Below, piece by piece: positions 55,001 to 62,667 of a DNA stretch of 64,000 bases. This stretch comes from a bacterium (lineage in GTDB: Bacteria > Desulfobacterota > DSWW01), in the NCBI GenBank assembly GCA_028277985.1, contig JANQFG010000273.1, positions 62,001-126,000 on the forward strand, written 5' to 3'. Within the stretch, counting starts at the first letter, position 1; every line of letters begins with the position of its first letter. Under the pieces are notes generated by a model. It was not told the origin of the DNA, made no database searches, and was given only the letters and a program-made list of their open reading frames with translations. Position numbers and translations under genes: made by a program.

Positions 55001-55142
55001 ATACGGGCTGTCCCGAACGGGCGACGGCATCCAGCCACTGGAAACCGACACGCCTCGAAGGCGCAAGCAGCCATTTCTCCTCGAGGACCCGATCCCTGCA
55101 GATGTCGCGGAGTGCATGGGTGAATGTGTTCAGCTGTTTCAT
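52074..55142 (-). CDS. addB: AddB-like PD-(D/E)XK nuclease, lacking the usual Fe-S cysteines
   Basis: 1022 aa, first gene of the pair with addA. It has an AddB-like helicase-derived body (ILVPEDLAEDLRRLERDFLE, VEILHADAATYVPLIYE, FIVGLDDSRFPGSGLQDPIL) and a C-terminal nuclease: GACPMEYFFRYVLGI, ERGQLLHAVFRKFM and YSVWDYKTGSSWKY. The N-terminus reads LLAPSRRVGFQWLDA, with no Walker A. The C-terminal CxYCDYxxxC segment of AddB proteins that carry an Fe-S cluster aligns with DVGYSDYKEAFG (residues 978-989), so three of four ligands are absent; only the Cys of GACPMEYFF remains. Nuclease residues are kept. The gene is divergent from the alpha/beta hydrolase gene. Confidence 0.82.
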   Translation of the reverse strand: MKQLNTFTHALRDICRDRVLEEKWLLAPSRRVGFQWLDAVARSGQPVLNVRVKTLQHMVLDLTSGEMAAKGLRFLRGVGVEVLVGRLFGRLRAAGGGYTTRLEPSPGLTQTLARSVSDLRLSGLKSSDIRPGSFEVKRKGEELGRLLKEFERVLEAERLMDNAELLRLATRRLQREPGAVPEESLILVPEDLAEDLRRLERDFLESTPEEQRIVLPVDPPELPVVNGIFRALGEVNEVREVLRRCLEAGIPFDEVEILHADAATYVPLIYEITSRLTDDDDGDSLPATFAEGVPARYGRPARALLGWLSWMHEGYPQAILVRMILEGLLRIEPAEEGISGFAEPARRLRAVPIGSGRSRYLTKIDEAIDAVERRLASGRLSDEEGENAGDEPLRLTSRLKGLKASREFVHGLLSNTPERVVHQKDLLEAAQAFLDRHTRHTNRFDEFVRKKLVDEIQALAEWIGEEEVEGLDIRKWLEERCLTSPVRGERPQPGRFHVAPVQGGGHSGRSHIFIVGLDDSRFPGSGLQDPILLDGERRKVSGDLPTAASRLERTTQGFARLQARLRGKVTLSYCCRSLTDDREMFPSPVVLDAYRVLARDPQGDQDDLIRSIPEAASFAPSRPDRCLDLTESWIRWMCEGDGILDPEKVIVRSFPHLGRGFVAREARASDAFTEYDGFVPEAGEDLDPTRPDGPILSASALETAGACPMEYFFRYVLGIRPPDEIQMDPRIWLDPAERGQLLHAVFRKFMHRLREQDLLPDFQRDEQLLMQMLEAEVAWWRDNKPIPSRIAYEREAMDLRLASRIFLQEEERFCRESRPFCFEASVGLLPEGQGTPLDTPDPVSLQLGAGLTLRARGRIDRIDEVAGAGGNRYSVWDYKTGSSWKYRRDRAGTLEDPFQGGRIVQNALYMRMAESRLKEAVSPDAAVDRFGYFFPTTREHGERVDWTAPELAEGVRVLGSLCEMLARGAFPFTDDAGDVGYSDYKEAFGNRDAAAEASERKLKNRENKPLEGFRRLRGYDAE

Positions 55143-55274
55143 GGAGGATACTCTACTACTCGATAGGCTACAGGCTCAAGGGCCGGACCGCACAGGGGCG
55201 CGAGGGATTGATTCAGCGGAGCCGAAAACAGAAGATGGTCCACTATCAGACCTCGAACAAGAGCTGAGGCCACT

Positions 55275-56204
55275 ATGGGTATCCAACCGAACGCGCGAGG
55301 AAGGGTGACTGCCAACGGGCTCCGGATCTATTACGAGTCTTTCGGCTACCCGGCCGATCCTTCGGTTCTGCTCATCATCGGAATGGATGAGCAGTGCACC
55401 GCCTGGTTCCCGTACTTCTACGAGCCGATCGTAGAGGCCGGTTTCCATGTCGTTCGCTTCGACAACCGGGACTGCGGTCTCTCTGAATGGATTGCGGATT
55501 GGGATGAGAACCACCCTTATCGCCTGGAGGACATGGCGAACGATGCCGTGGGCCTGCTCGATGCCCTGGACATCGAAGATGCGCACATCGTCGGCGCTTC
55601 CATGGGGGGAATGATCGCCCAGCAAATCGCGATCCGCCATCCGGATCGAACGCGGACCCTCACCTCCATCGCTTCCTCGGCATTTCCCCTGGATCCGGAT
55701 CCGGAGGTTCAACCCTCTATCGATGTGGCGAAGCACCAGGCCCTCCACGAGGATCTGGTGTCGAGGTTCCCGAATCACCTGACGGTGCCCGCCGAAACCA
55801 TCGAGTTTCGCCTGGGTGCGGCCAGGGTTTTTGCCGGCACCCGGTTCCCCTTTGACGAGGCGTTCCAGCGGGAGGCGATGAGAGAAAACATCCTGGACCG
55901 ACGGGGGTTCAATCCCCAGGCACAGCCACATCAGCTCGCCGCGGTTCTCGCATCCGGCTCTCGTCTTGAGGAACTGGGACGGGTCTCTGTTCCTACACTG
56001 ATCCTCCACGGAACGGAGGACCCTCTGGTACCGCCGGGCCACGGCGCCAAATGCGCCGCCCACATTCCGGGCGCCAGGCTCGTCTGGATGGAGGGGATCG
56101 GCCACGAGTTGCCGGTCGGCATCATGCCCCAGGTGCACGAAGAACTCCTGGCGCTTTTCCGAAGACGCCGTCATCCCTTCGAAGCTTGTCCCCGCAGGCA
56201 GTAG
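55275..56204 (+). CDS. Alpha/beta hydrolase
   Basis: 309 aa, soluble. Substrate-binding and catalytic motifs: LIIGMDEQCTAWFPYF (oxyanion), VVRFDNRDCGLSEW, VGASMGGMIAQQIA (nucleophile Ser), LHGTEDPLVPPGHG (Asp) and EGIGHELPVG (His). It belongs to the group with aclacinomycin methylesterase-like and related hydrolases, whose GxD-R-GxS pattern it shares. Physiological substrate unknown. The last dozen or so residues (RRHPFEACPRRQ) are encoded by a dispersed repeat (56168 on), so the original C-terminus was probably slightly different. Confidence 0.82.
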   Translation: MGIQPNARGRVTANGLRIYYESFGYPADPSVLLIIGMDEQCTAWFPYFYEPIVEAGFHVVRFDNRDCGLSEWIADWDENHPYRLEDMANDAVGLLDALDIEDAHIVGASMGGMIAQQIAIRHPDRTRTLTSIASSAFPLDPDPEVQPSIDVAKHQALHEDLVSRFPNHLTVPAETIEFRLGAARVFAGTRFPFDEAFQREAMRENILDRRGFNPQAQPHQLAAVLASGSRLEELGRVSVPTLILHGTEDPLVPPGHGAKCAAHIPGARLVWMEGIGHELPVGIMPQVHEELLALFRRRRHPFEACPRRQ

Positions 56205-56222
56205 GCGGGGAGCAGGGATCCA
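56168..56222. repeat. Dispersed palindromic repeat (family B), overlapping a gene end
   Basis: Starts CCGTCATCCCTTCGAAGCTT and ends GGCGGGGAGCAGGGATCCA, with an inner CCCCGC/GCGGGG hairpin and outer ATCCC/GGGAT arms. Same class as the copy at 19334-19361. It supplies the last codons and stop of the upstream alpha/beta hydrolase. Confidence 0.65.
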
Positions 56223-56238
56223 TCGGCATAGTCCTGGA

Positions 56239-56277
56239 CATTGCGAGGGAGCGAATGCGACCGAAGCAATCCCCTAG
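56239..56277. repeat. Dispersed repeat (family A), one arm
   Basis: CATTGCGAGGGAGCGAATGC...CCGAAGCAATCCCCTAG, close to the left arm of the copy at 11927. It lies 16 bases after the family B repeat, and its CTA end gives the TAG stop of the DUF1302 gene on the minus strand. Confidence 0.65.
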
Positions 56278-57665
56278 AAGCTGTACGTCAGGTCCAAGAA
56301 CAGCCGGTCATTCGCCGAAACGTTCTTGAACCTTCCCTTGTCGCCGGACTGGTAGAAGACCACACCCCCCATGATCGCAATCGCATCCGTGATGTCGTAT
56401 TCGAGGGCCAGCCGCTCAAAGGCGCCATCGTCCGCCTTGACGCCGAAGGTGGACGCCACCACGAACAGGGTGAGGGTCTCGTTCAGGAAGTCTCTCACGA
56501 ACCGAAAGGCCCATTGAAACTCGTTCTCCCGTACTTCATCCCCAGGGAGCTCGAGCAGCGGATCGTGGTCGAAAATGTGCCGGTTCACAGCCTCGATGCT
56601 GATGATGGTTTCTCGAAAGCCCGCATATTCCAGTCCTCCGCCCACATCGAGCCTCCAGTAATCCACACCGGGCGTGTTCGAGTATTCCAATCCTTCAAAC
56701 AGGGCAATTTCGCCTTTCAACAGCCAGTTGCCTAGTGCCACGTTACCTTCCGCCCCAAACATGTGAGTGCGTGCGTGCTTCAGCACCCGCCTCTCCTGCG
56801 GCCCCGGAGAAACCACGAACGCATGGGGCTGGTCTTCATAGACATAGGCCCAGTGGAAGCCCAGGTCCCAGCCGCTGAAATTCCCCAGCAGTGCGACCGC
56901 CCATTCCGCGTCATCGAACTCGAAGCCGTTGTCCGGGCTCTCTTCCGTCGGCATCCGCATGGGGAAGGGGAAGAAATCGCTGCCGAACGCGGGTCGCTTG
57001 CTGAAGCGGATCTCCGGAATCCACATGCCGCTCAGGTCCCAGCTCCCGAAAAAATAGTCCAGCTTGAGCATGGTCACCGGCAGGCGCAAAACATCGAGGT
57101 CGGTAAGGCCGGGAAGCCTCAAGTCGAGCGGATTCAGCACGTCGGTCACGCGGATATTGAACAGGGGGCCCCAGACAACGATCTGGCGTCCGATTTTCAC
57201 ATCCAGCTTCTTCGTCAGGCTCCCTTGAACGAATGTGTCGAGAACTTCGAATTCCTTCTCGTAGTCGTCGAGAACCTCGTGCGTATAGTCATCTCTGCCG
57301 CGCAGCACGTACACCAGATCGTAGAAACCCCGGACGCTCGCCTGGGCCTGCCAGGCAGGGGAGATCCTCTTCTTCAGTGTCACCTCTCCCTCCGGGCGGA
57401 CCATCGTGAACCCATTCCAGGGGGACGAAGCATCGGGCGAGAAATTGAACGTGGTGGTAAAGGTGATCTCTCCATCGAGGCTCCAACCCGAAGGCTCGTC
57501 TTCACTCACCTCCTCCCGGGTAACCTCTTCACCCCCCTCCTCCTCGAACCCATCCAGGAATCCGTCCATCTCTTCCTGGGCCTGCGCAAAGGTATCCTGC
57601 CCGCAGAAGACGGTGGCGAAGGATCCCATGATGACCAGGAAGGCGAGCAAAAAGACTTTGTTCAT
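56274..57665 (-). CDS. DUF1302-type outer-membrane beta-barrel protein
   Basis: 463 aa. Signal peptide (about 1-28, ending TFAQA), an acidic linker (DGFLDGFEEEGGEEVTREEV), then a long beta-barrel region with alternating aromatic strands and a C-terminal phenylalanine (DLTYSF), the usual insertion signal. VKIGRQIVVWGPLFNIRVTDVLNP is characteristic of DUF1302 proteins. In many Gram-negatives such proteins are encoded with an MMPL permease and a LolA-like protein, as here, and may move lipids or hydrophobic compounds across the envelope; that role is inferred. Third gene of the minus-strand operon, 13 bases after the LolA-like gene. Confidence 0.8.
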   Translation of the reverse strand: MNKVFLLAFLVIMGSFATVFCGQDTFAQAQEEMDGFLDGFEEEGGEEVTREEVSEDEPSGWSLDGEITFTTTFNFSPDASSPWNGFTMVRPEGEVTLKKRISPAWQAQASVRGFYDLVYVLRGRDDYTHEVLDDYEKEFEVLDTFVQGSLTKKLDVKIGRQIVVWGPLFNIRVTDVLNPLDLRLPGLTDLDVLRLPVTMLKLDYFFGSWDLSGMWIPEIRFSKRPAFGSDFFPFPMRMPTEESPDNGFEFDDAEWAVALLGNFSGWDLGFHWAYVYEDQPHAFVVSPGPQERRVLKHARTHMFGAEGNVALGNWLLKGEIALFEGLEYSNTPGVDYWRLDVGGGLEYAGFRETIISIEAVNRHIFDHDPLLELPGDEVRENEFQWAFRFVRDFLNETLTLFVVASTFGVKADDGAFERLALEYDITDAIAIMGGVVFYQSGDKGRFKNVSANDRLFLDLTYSF

Positions 57666-57678
57666 CGTCCCTTTTGGT

Positions 57679-58509
57679 TTACAGCCCTTTTTCCATCCTG
57701 CGGATGGTGAACATGTCCAGATCCAGGCTCTGGTTGTACTTCACGTTGTCGAGGGTCAGAATCGTCTTGTGTACCCTGGTCTTCCCTTTCTTCTTGGTCA
57801 CCAGGGTGTCGGTAGCCGTCCAGATGCCGTCGATCTGCTCGATTTTCCGAAGATCCACATACTTCAAATAGCCGCCATCCTTTTCCCAGCGGATGGCCCG
57901 GACGACCATGTCGATGTCCTGTTGAACGAAAAGGAGCGATTTCGTATAGCCCGTCTCATCGATCTCCTCTTTCGACCGCGGAATGGACCAGATCCGCCAC
58001 ACCTTCTTGTCCCTCACTTCCCCTTCCTTGCCCTTCTCATAGAAAGTGAAGTCGTATTTTTCCAGATCCAGGGACGTCATGTCGGCATAGTTGAGGTCCG
58101 ACCCCATGAAGCTCCCGCTCTTGTCCGCCGTTGCGATTCGCTTCGTCTTGCGCAAGGCGGGCAGGTACAGCCACTGGTCGTCATCCCTCTCGGGCGCATC
58201 GTAGTCATACGTCAGGAAAGCCGTGTCCTTTACGTCCGCCGGGTGGAGGAAGAACATCAGGCGGTACTTGTCCTCGCCCTTGTATTTCGAAAACCTCGCA
58301 ATCTTCCGGATCCTCTCCTGATTCCTCTTGTCGATCAGGATCATCTTCACGTCCGCCGTCTCGTTGTCACCGTCATCCCTGGCATCCACCCTCTCCATGA
58401 TGGCCCGGGCCTCTGGATCATCCCCGGCCATCGCGAGAGCGGACATCCCAACCCACAGAGCCAGGACGAGAACACCGACGAGGCACCTTCCCACTGCCCA
58501 TTTCATCAT
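57679..58509 (-). CDS. Outer-membrane lipoprotein-sorting (LolA-like) periplasmic protein
   Basis: 276 aa. Signal peptide (1 to about 28, ALAMAG) and a LolA/LolB-like beta fold: DVKMILIDKRNQERIRKIAR, YRLMFFLHPADVKDTAFLTY, QWLYLPALRKTKRIA and a final YNQSLDLDMFTIRRMEKGL. It belongs to the COG2834-like group commonly found with MMPL transporters. It probably receives a lipid-like cargo from the permease in the periplasm. Its start overlaps the permease stop by four bases. Confidence 0.85.
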   Translation of the reverse strand: MMKWAVGRCLVGVLVLALWVGMSALAMAGDDPEARAIMERVDARDDGDNETADVKMILIDKRNQERIRKIARFSKYKGEDKYRLMFFLHPADVKDTAFLTYDYDAPERDDDQWLYLPALRKTKRIATADKSGSFMGSDLNYADMTSLDLEKYDFTFYEKGKEGEVRDKKVWRIWSIPRSKEEIDETGYTKSLLFVQQDIDMVVRAIRWEKDGGYLKYVDLRKIEQIDGIWTATDTLVTKKKGKTRVHKTILTLDNVKYNQSLDLDMFTIRRMEKGL

Positions 58510-60899
58510 CGAACCCCCTTGTTCCTGTTCACCACGACCATGAGAGCCGGCGAAATGAAATAGTCGGAAAGCAGCGCGAGCACGATGGCCGTGCCCGTGA
58601 GAAGGCCGAACTTGGAAACATTGTTCATCTCGGCCAAGATGAAAACAAAAAAGCCGATCGACAGGACACAGGACGTGACCAGCATGGCCCGGCCCGCCGT
58701 GTGCATGGTCTTCTGAACGGCCAGAACGGCATCCCCGCTCTGCTCGAAATACCTTCTGAAATTGTGCATGAAGTGAATCGTATCATCCACGGCAAGGCCG
58801 ATGGCGATGTTCGCCACCAGCATGGTGAACAGATTCAGTTCAATCTGAAAGAGTCCCATGATTCCAAGAGTGATCACGATGGGCGCAAGATTGGGGATCA
58901 TGCTGAGAAGCCCGATCCGGATCTTCCCGATCAGGAGAACCATGAAGAAGGTGATGACGATCAAGGCGTAGGTGTAGCTTCTGACCATGCTGTTGGCCGC
59001 GTTCGCCATGGTCCGAAACAGGATGACACCCATGCCTGTCAGGGTGACCTCTTCGTGTTTGTACTTCGTATCGAAATGACCCCTGATGATCTCCAGGAAC
59101 TTCGCGTAGGCAACCGCATCTTCGTAGGGCACTTTCATGATGAGGTTCGCCTTTGAAAACTGGCTGTCTACGAAGTCTTCCGTGTCATCCGAACCGCTGT
59201 TTTCAAAGAGCAAGAGCTCCTGGGCGATCAGGTTCGCGTCGTCCGGAATCGAATAGAACTCCTCCAGGTTCCGGTTCAACGCCCGGTTGCTCTCCTTGAG
59301 AATGGTGGTGATCGACCAGGCCTTTCCGACAAAGATCTCGTCCAGCTCCAGGGTCTCGAGATATGCGCACGTCTCATCCATCCGCTTGAGCAACTCCGGA
59401 TCGTAAAGGCCGTTCGCCTTTCCGGTATCGATGATCGCGGAGATGTTCAGCGTTCCGCGCATCTCCTCGTTGATCTTCTCGGTTGCGATACGTATGGAAT
59501 TCTCTTTTGGAAACCATCTCAACATGTCATGACCGAAGTCGATCTTCGGGATGTAGAAGATGGAAACACCAATGACCAGAAAAGATACAGCCAGGATCGG
59601 AACGGGGTATCCCGTAGAGAATCGAGCGACGCCCGCAAGCAGCCTGTCCATGGCTGTGATTTCGGGGTCTCTATTCTTCGCATTCGAGGATCGTATGGGC
59701 AGGATCGCGAGCAACACGGGCACGAGAATGATCGTATACAGCATGGAGAGCAGAATCCCGGCGCCTCCAAAACGGCCCACATCCGCGATGGGCGCCACAC
59801 TCGAAGTCGAGATGGAGAAGAGACCCGCAGCAGTCGTCACCGCCGTCATGACGATGGCGAGCCCCGAGTGGCCCAGTGCGTGTGCGATCGCCTCTTCCTT
59901 GTCGTCACTGCTGCGGTACTGCTGATAGAAGATAGAAAGGAGGTGAACCGAATAGCCGACGCTCACGGCCAGAATCAAGGAGGGAAGGATCTGTGTAGGC
60001 ATCTTGATGGCAGCCCCGAAAGCGGCCATCAAGCCGAAAGTGGAAAGGAAGGAAACAATGATGATCAAAAGGGGGATGATCACCCCGGAGACCTTGCGAA
60101 ACATCACGAACAGGAAGAGGACGATCGAGGCGAACGCGAATTTCACAAAGGTCTGCATGTCACGCTTGATAAATTGTTTCTGATAGTGGGTGATGGCCGC
60201 AGAGCCCGTGATGTACACCTCGAACCCGGAATCCCTGTATCTCTCCGTAGTCTGGTACACCGCGTGGACGGCTTCGCTGTTCTCCTGGGTCGTGAGAAAT
60301 TCTCCTTCCACGGAATCCGATTCCTCGAACCCATCCATGATGTCGATTTCGTGTCCCACCGACGAATAGGTCTGGGTCTTGATGATGATCGTCGTGATCG
60401 TGCCGTCTTCGGACACGAGCGTATTCTCGTACATGGGGTTCGTCAGTGCGCGCTTCTTGATCTCGGAAAGCTCCTCGTCCGTCACGGGCCATTCTTCGAG
60501 AAGATCCTCCACGATCAGCGTGTCGCCTTCTCCGCGGGTATTGCGGGCATTGACGAGACTGGTGATCTCGTCCACGTAGGGCACCTTCTCGTCCAGCTCT
60601 TCGTGGAGGACTCTCAACTTGTCGAGAAACGCCCTGTCGAATACGTCCGGCGCGCTGACGGCGACCAGGATCAATTCGTCCCTGCCGAATTGTTCGCGAA
60701 AGGCGTTGTAATCGATCAGGCTCTGATCGTCGTTGTGCAGAAAGCCTTCATTGGAGATATCCAGGGTGAGTTTCGGAAGCTGGGAGAGAATCCCTGCAAT
60801 CAGCAGGATCATGACGACCAGGGTCTTGTACTTGTGCTTGTAGATACGGTGCCCCAGGCGCTCGAACCATTCCTCTATCCGGTTCCTGATCATGGTCAT
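58506..60899 (-). CDS. MMPL/RND-superfamily transporter
   Basis: 797 aa with 12 transmembrane helices in two repeats: TM1 at about 28-46, five helices at about 225-400, then TM7 at about 425 and five at about 625-790, each half with a periplasmic domain. Motifs: SVGYSVHLLSIFYQQY in half one and IGLAVDDTIHFMHNFRRYF in half two, which carry the acidic relay residues. It resembles HpnN-like and other lipid-moving RND proteins rather than drug pumps. AGGAGG precedes the ATG at 60899. First gene of the trio with LolA-like and DUF1302 proteins. Confidence 0.88.
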   Translation of the reverse strand: MTMIRNRIEEWFERLGHRIYKHKYKTLVVMILLIAGILSQLPKLTLDISNEGFLHNDDQSLIDYNAFREQFGRDELILVAVSAPDVFDRAFLDKLRVLHEELDEKVPYVDEITSLVNARNTRGEGDTLIVEDLLEEWPVTDEELSEIKKRALTNPMYENTLVSEDGTITTIIIKTQTYSSVGHEIDIMDGFEESDSVEGEFLTTQENSEAVHAVYQTTERYRDSGFEVYITGSAAITHYQKQFIKRDMQTFVKFAFASIVLFLFVMFRKVSGVIIPLLIIIVSFLSTFGLMAAFGAAIKMPTQILPSLILAVSVGYSVHLLSIFYQQYRSSDDKEEAIAHALGHSGLAIVMTAVTTAAGLFSISTSSVAPIADVGRFGGAGILLSMLYTIILVPVLLAILPIRSSNAKNRDPEITAMDRLLAGVARFSTGYPVPILAVSFLVIGVSIFYIPKIDFGHDMLRWFPKENSIRIATEKINEEMRGTLNISAIIDTGKANGLYDPELLKRMDETCAYLETLELDEIFVGKAWSITTILKESNRALNRNLEEFYSIPDDANLIAQELLLFENSGSDDTEDFVDSQFSKANLIMKVPYEDAVAYAKFLEIIRGHFDTKYKHEEVTLTGMGVILFRTMANAANSMVRSYTYALIVITFFMVLLIGKIRIGLLSMIPNLAPIVITLGIMGLFQIELNLFTMLVANIAIGLAVDDTIHFMHNFRRYFEQSGDAVLAVQKTMHTAGRAMLVTSCVLSIGFFVFILAEMNNVSKFGLLTGTAIVLALLSDYFISPALMVVVNRNKGVR

Positions 60900-61077
60900 C
60901 CAGAGCCTCCTCGTTCACCTTTCCGACGTTTCCTCATATTCACACTGTACAGGATCTGGGCTTCTGTGTCGTTGACATGCATCAAGAAGTAGTCCTATGC
61001 CTTTGGTAGGGTATTGCCTGCTTGCGTTTGCCAGTTCTTGACCGGCGAGGACATGATCCGAGTGTAGGCAGGGTCGT

Positions 61078-61647
61078 TTAGTAATTCGAGAAATCGACGA
61101 TTAAGGCAATGTAAATGAAAGGTATGAGCACACCGCAGAGCGTCAACCATCCACCCATGCCTGACAAGCCGTTTCTGTCCTTGCGCACCACCAGGCCCGT
61201 AAACGCCAGAACGATCAATCCGAAGCAATAGAGGTCTGAGAAATATGTCCAATACTTGATCGGATTATAGTGCAGGAAGTTGACGCCGAAAAAGAAGGGC
61301 TTTCTTATCACTCTTTCCAATACACCTTTACTTGTGCTGGTATTGACGGTGATCGTTCCCCCCTTCGTAAAGATCCTGAGCGTAGTCCTGTCCGGGTAGT
61401 AATGGCTCTTGTAATCGTATTTCCCCATCAAATGGCCAAAGATTGAACGAACTCTCGCTTCATCGAGGGTGGTCAAATCTTCTTCCGTATCAATACTAAT
61501 GTCTTTTGGCAGCACTATATAGCTAGGGTCCCAGTCATGTATGTGATTCAAGGCAAGCCCCGAAAACGAATACACAATCGTCATTCCAAAAAAGAAATAG
61601 CCCAGATATCTGTGCAAAGCGTTGTTGATCGTCCTCGCTTTCATCAT
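61078..61647 (-). CDS. PepSY-associated membrane protein
   Basis: 189 aa with a first transmembrane helix at about 12-34 (LHRYLGYFFFGMTIVYSFSG), a soluble periplasmic PepSY-like region (about 60-120) and two C-terminal helices (about 137-158 and 165-186). The LHRYLG start and the GLIVLAFTGLVVRKDRNG end match PepSY-TM family proteins. Function uncertain; relatives sit near iron or respiratory proteins. Its start overlaps the stop of the lipoprotein gene (ATGA). This block is visibly more A+T-rich than the rest of the window. Confidence 0.75.
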   Translation of the reverse strand: MMKARTINNALHRYLGYFFFGMTIVYSFSGLALNHIHDWDPSYIVLPKDISIDTEEDLTTLDEARVRSIFGHLMGKYDYKSHYYPDRTTLRIFTKGGTITVNTSTSKGVLERVIRKPFFFGVNFLHYNPIKYWTYFSDLYCFGLIVLAFTGLVVRKDRNGLSGMGGWLTLCGVLIPFIYIALIVDFSNY

Positions 61648-62072
61648 TGTTCCTCTACTATGTCTTCCTTCGGTATTCGCTTGTATCGATTGCTTTCGAT
61701 GTAGTAGTTTGGCCCTGCGTATGTGCGAATGCCTTTAACCTCTTCACGGATATATCCACACACTTCCATCACGCGTCCTTCAAAATACCTGGTGAATCGA
61801 ACTACATCCTCTCCCGCGAGAACCTTTATCTCAAAGGAAGGATCTTTGCCGATCATATACATCGTGCTGCCCCCACGTTTATCTACACGAACGCACATCC
61901 CCACGAGTTCCACATACTTGCCGTAGTAGTCCTCAGGATTGGACTTGAAATCATCGAAGGAGACAGGAATGATCTCCTGCCTGTCTCCTGCTTCGGAATC
62001 CTTCAAGTCGATTTCACTATTACAGGAGACGGTCAGGAATGAAATGAGTAGAAGGACAAGGAGCCGTTTCAT
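61644..62072 (-). CDS. Small lipoprotein with OB-like domain
   Basis: 142 aa from ATG 62072. Lipoprotein signal with Cys17 (LISFLTVSC). The mature part (DDFKSNPEDYYGKYVELVGM, then FEGRVMEVCGYIREEVKG) looks like an OB-fold-like beta protein, but I do not recognise a named family. It could be anchored in the inner or outer membrane. It lies between a four-helix membrane protein gene (10 bases upstream) and the PepSY gene, so the three form one operon. Confidence 0.65.
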   Translation of the reverse strand: MKRLLVLLLISFLTVSCNSEIDLKDSEAGDRQEIIPVSFDDFKSNPEDYYGKYVELVGMCVRVDKRGGSTMYMIGKDPSFEIKVLAGEDVVRFTRYFEGRVMEVCGYIREEVKGIRTYAGPNYYIESNRYKRIPKEDIVEEQ

Positions 62073-62082
62073 AATACATGGA

Positions 62083-62493
62083 CTAGTTGGGTGCAGGTTC
62101 TTTGTAGATGGTCGCCACGATTGCACCAAAAAGAAGCCATCCGATGAAGCCGATGGATGCCCAGCACCAAGTCAGAAAATATGGAAAGCCTTTGAATACA
62201 AGCGGAATGAAGAAGGTGGTAAAGAACGTAATGATCCCGATCCAGAAGCCAAAGGCCAATCCACCTTTCACACCAGGTTTCCAGGCAGAGTAACTCCTGG
62301 CGAAAAACAGGCCTGCGGCAATTGCGATCAGAATCTCGATAACGGGGTAGAGTACGTAATTGGCTTGCTGACGGAAGACTTCTTCATGGCCATGATACGT
62401 GCCTCTCATAATCAGGCAATACATGCCGTAATCATAGATGGCCCGAACAACTCCCGCAACAAAACCGGCGATAGCTGCTTTACTCCAATCCAT
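62083..62493 (-). CDS. Four-helix membrane protein of unknown function
   Basis: 136 aa with four predicted transmembrane helices (about 5-24, 45-66, 75-98 and 104-126). His and Tyr residues at the membrane face (RGTYHGHEEVFRQQANYVLYP) are notable. No family recognised with confidence. First gene of the small operon with the lipoprotein and PepSY protein; GAGAGAATC precedes the ATG. Confidence 0.65.
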   Translation of the reverse strand: MDWSKAAIAGFVAGVVRAIYDYGMYCLIMRGTYHGHEEVFRQQANYVLYPVIEILIAIAAGLFFARSYSAWKPGVKGGLAFGFWIGIITFFTTFFIPLVFKGFPYFLTWCWASIGFIGWLLFGAIVATIYKEPAPN

Positions 62494-62667
62494 GATTCTC
62501 TCCTTCGTGAATGAATCGCCGGGGGTAGGTCTAGTCGGTGCAATCGATCATACGGTCGGCAAGGATGGTTCGCTTTGTTCCTGCGAAGAGAGGCGGGCAT
62601 CCGACAGGGACACCTCCTCTCTTCGCTCGGAGATCCGATACGGTCTGAGCGGCACTTGTGACTCAGC

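Noticed and set aside
59529-60992. 487-codon open frame antisense to the MMPL transporter
   Set aside because: The minus strand has a full 12-helix transporter with a ribosome site; the plus frame is a charged shadow.
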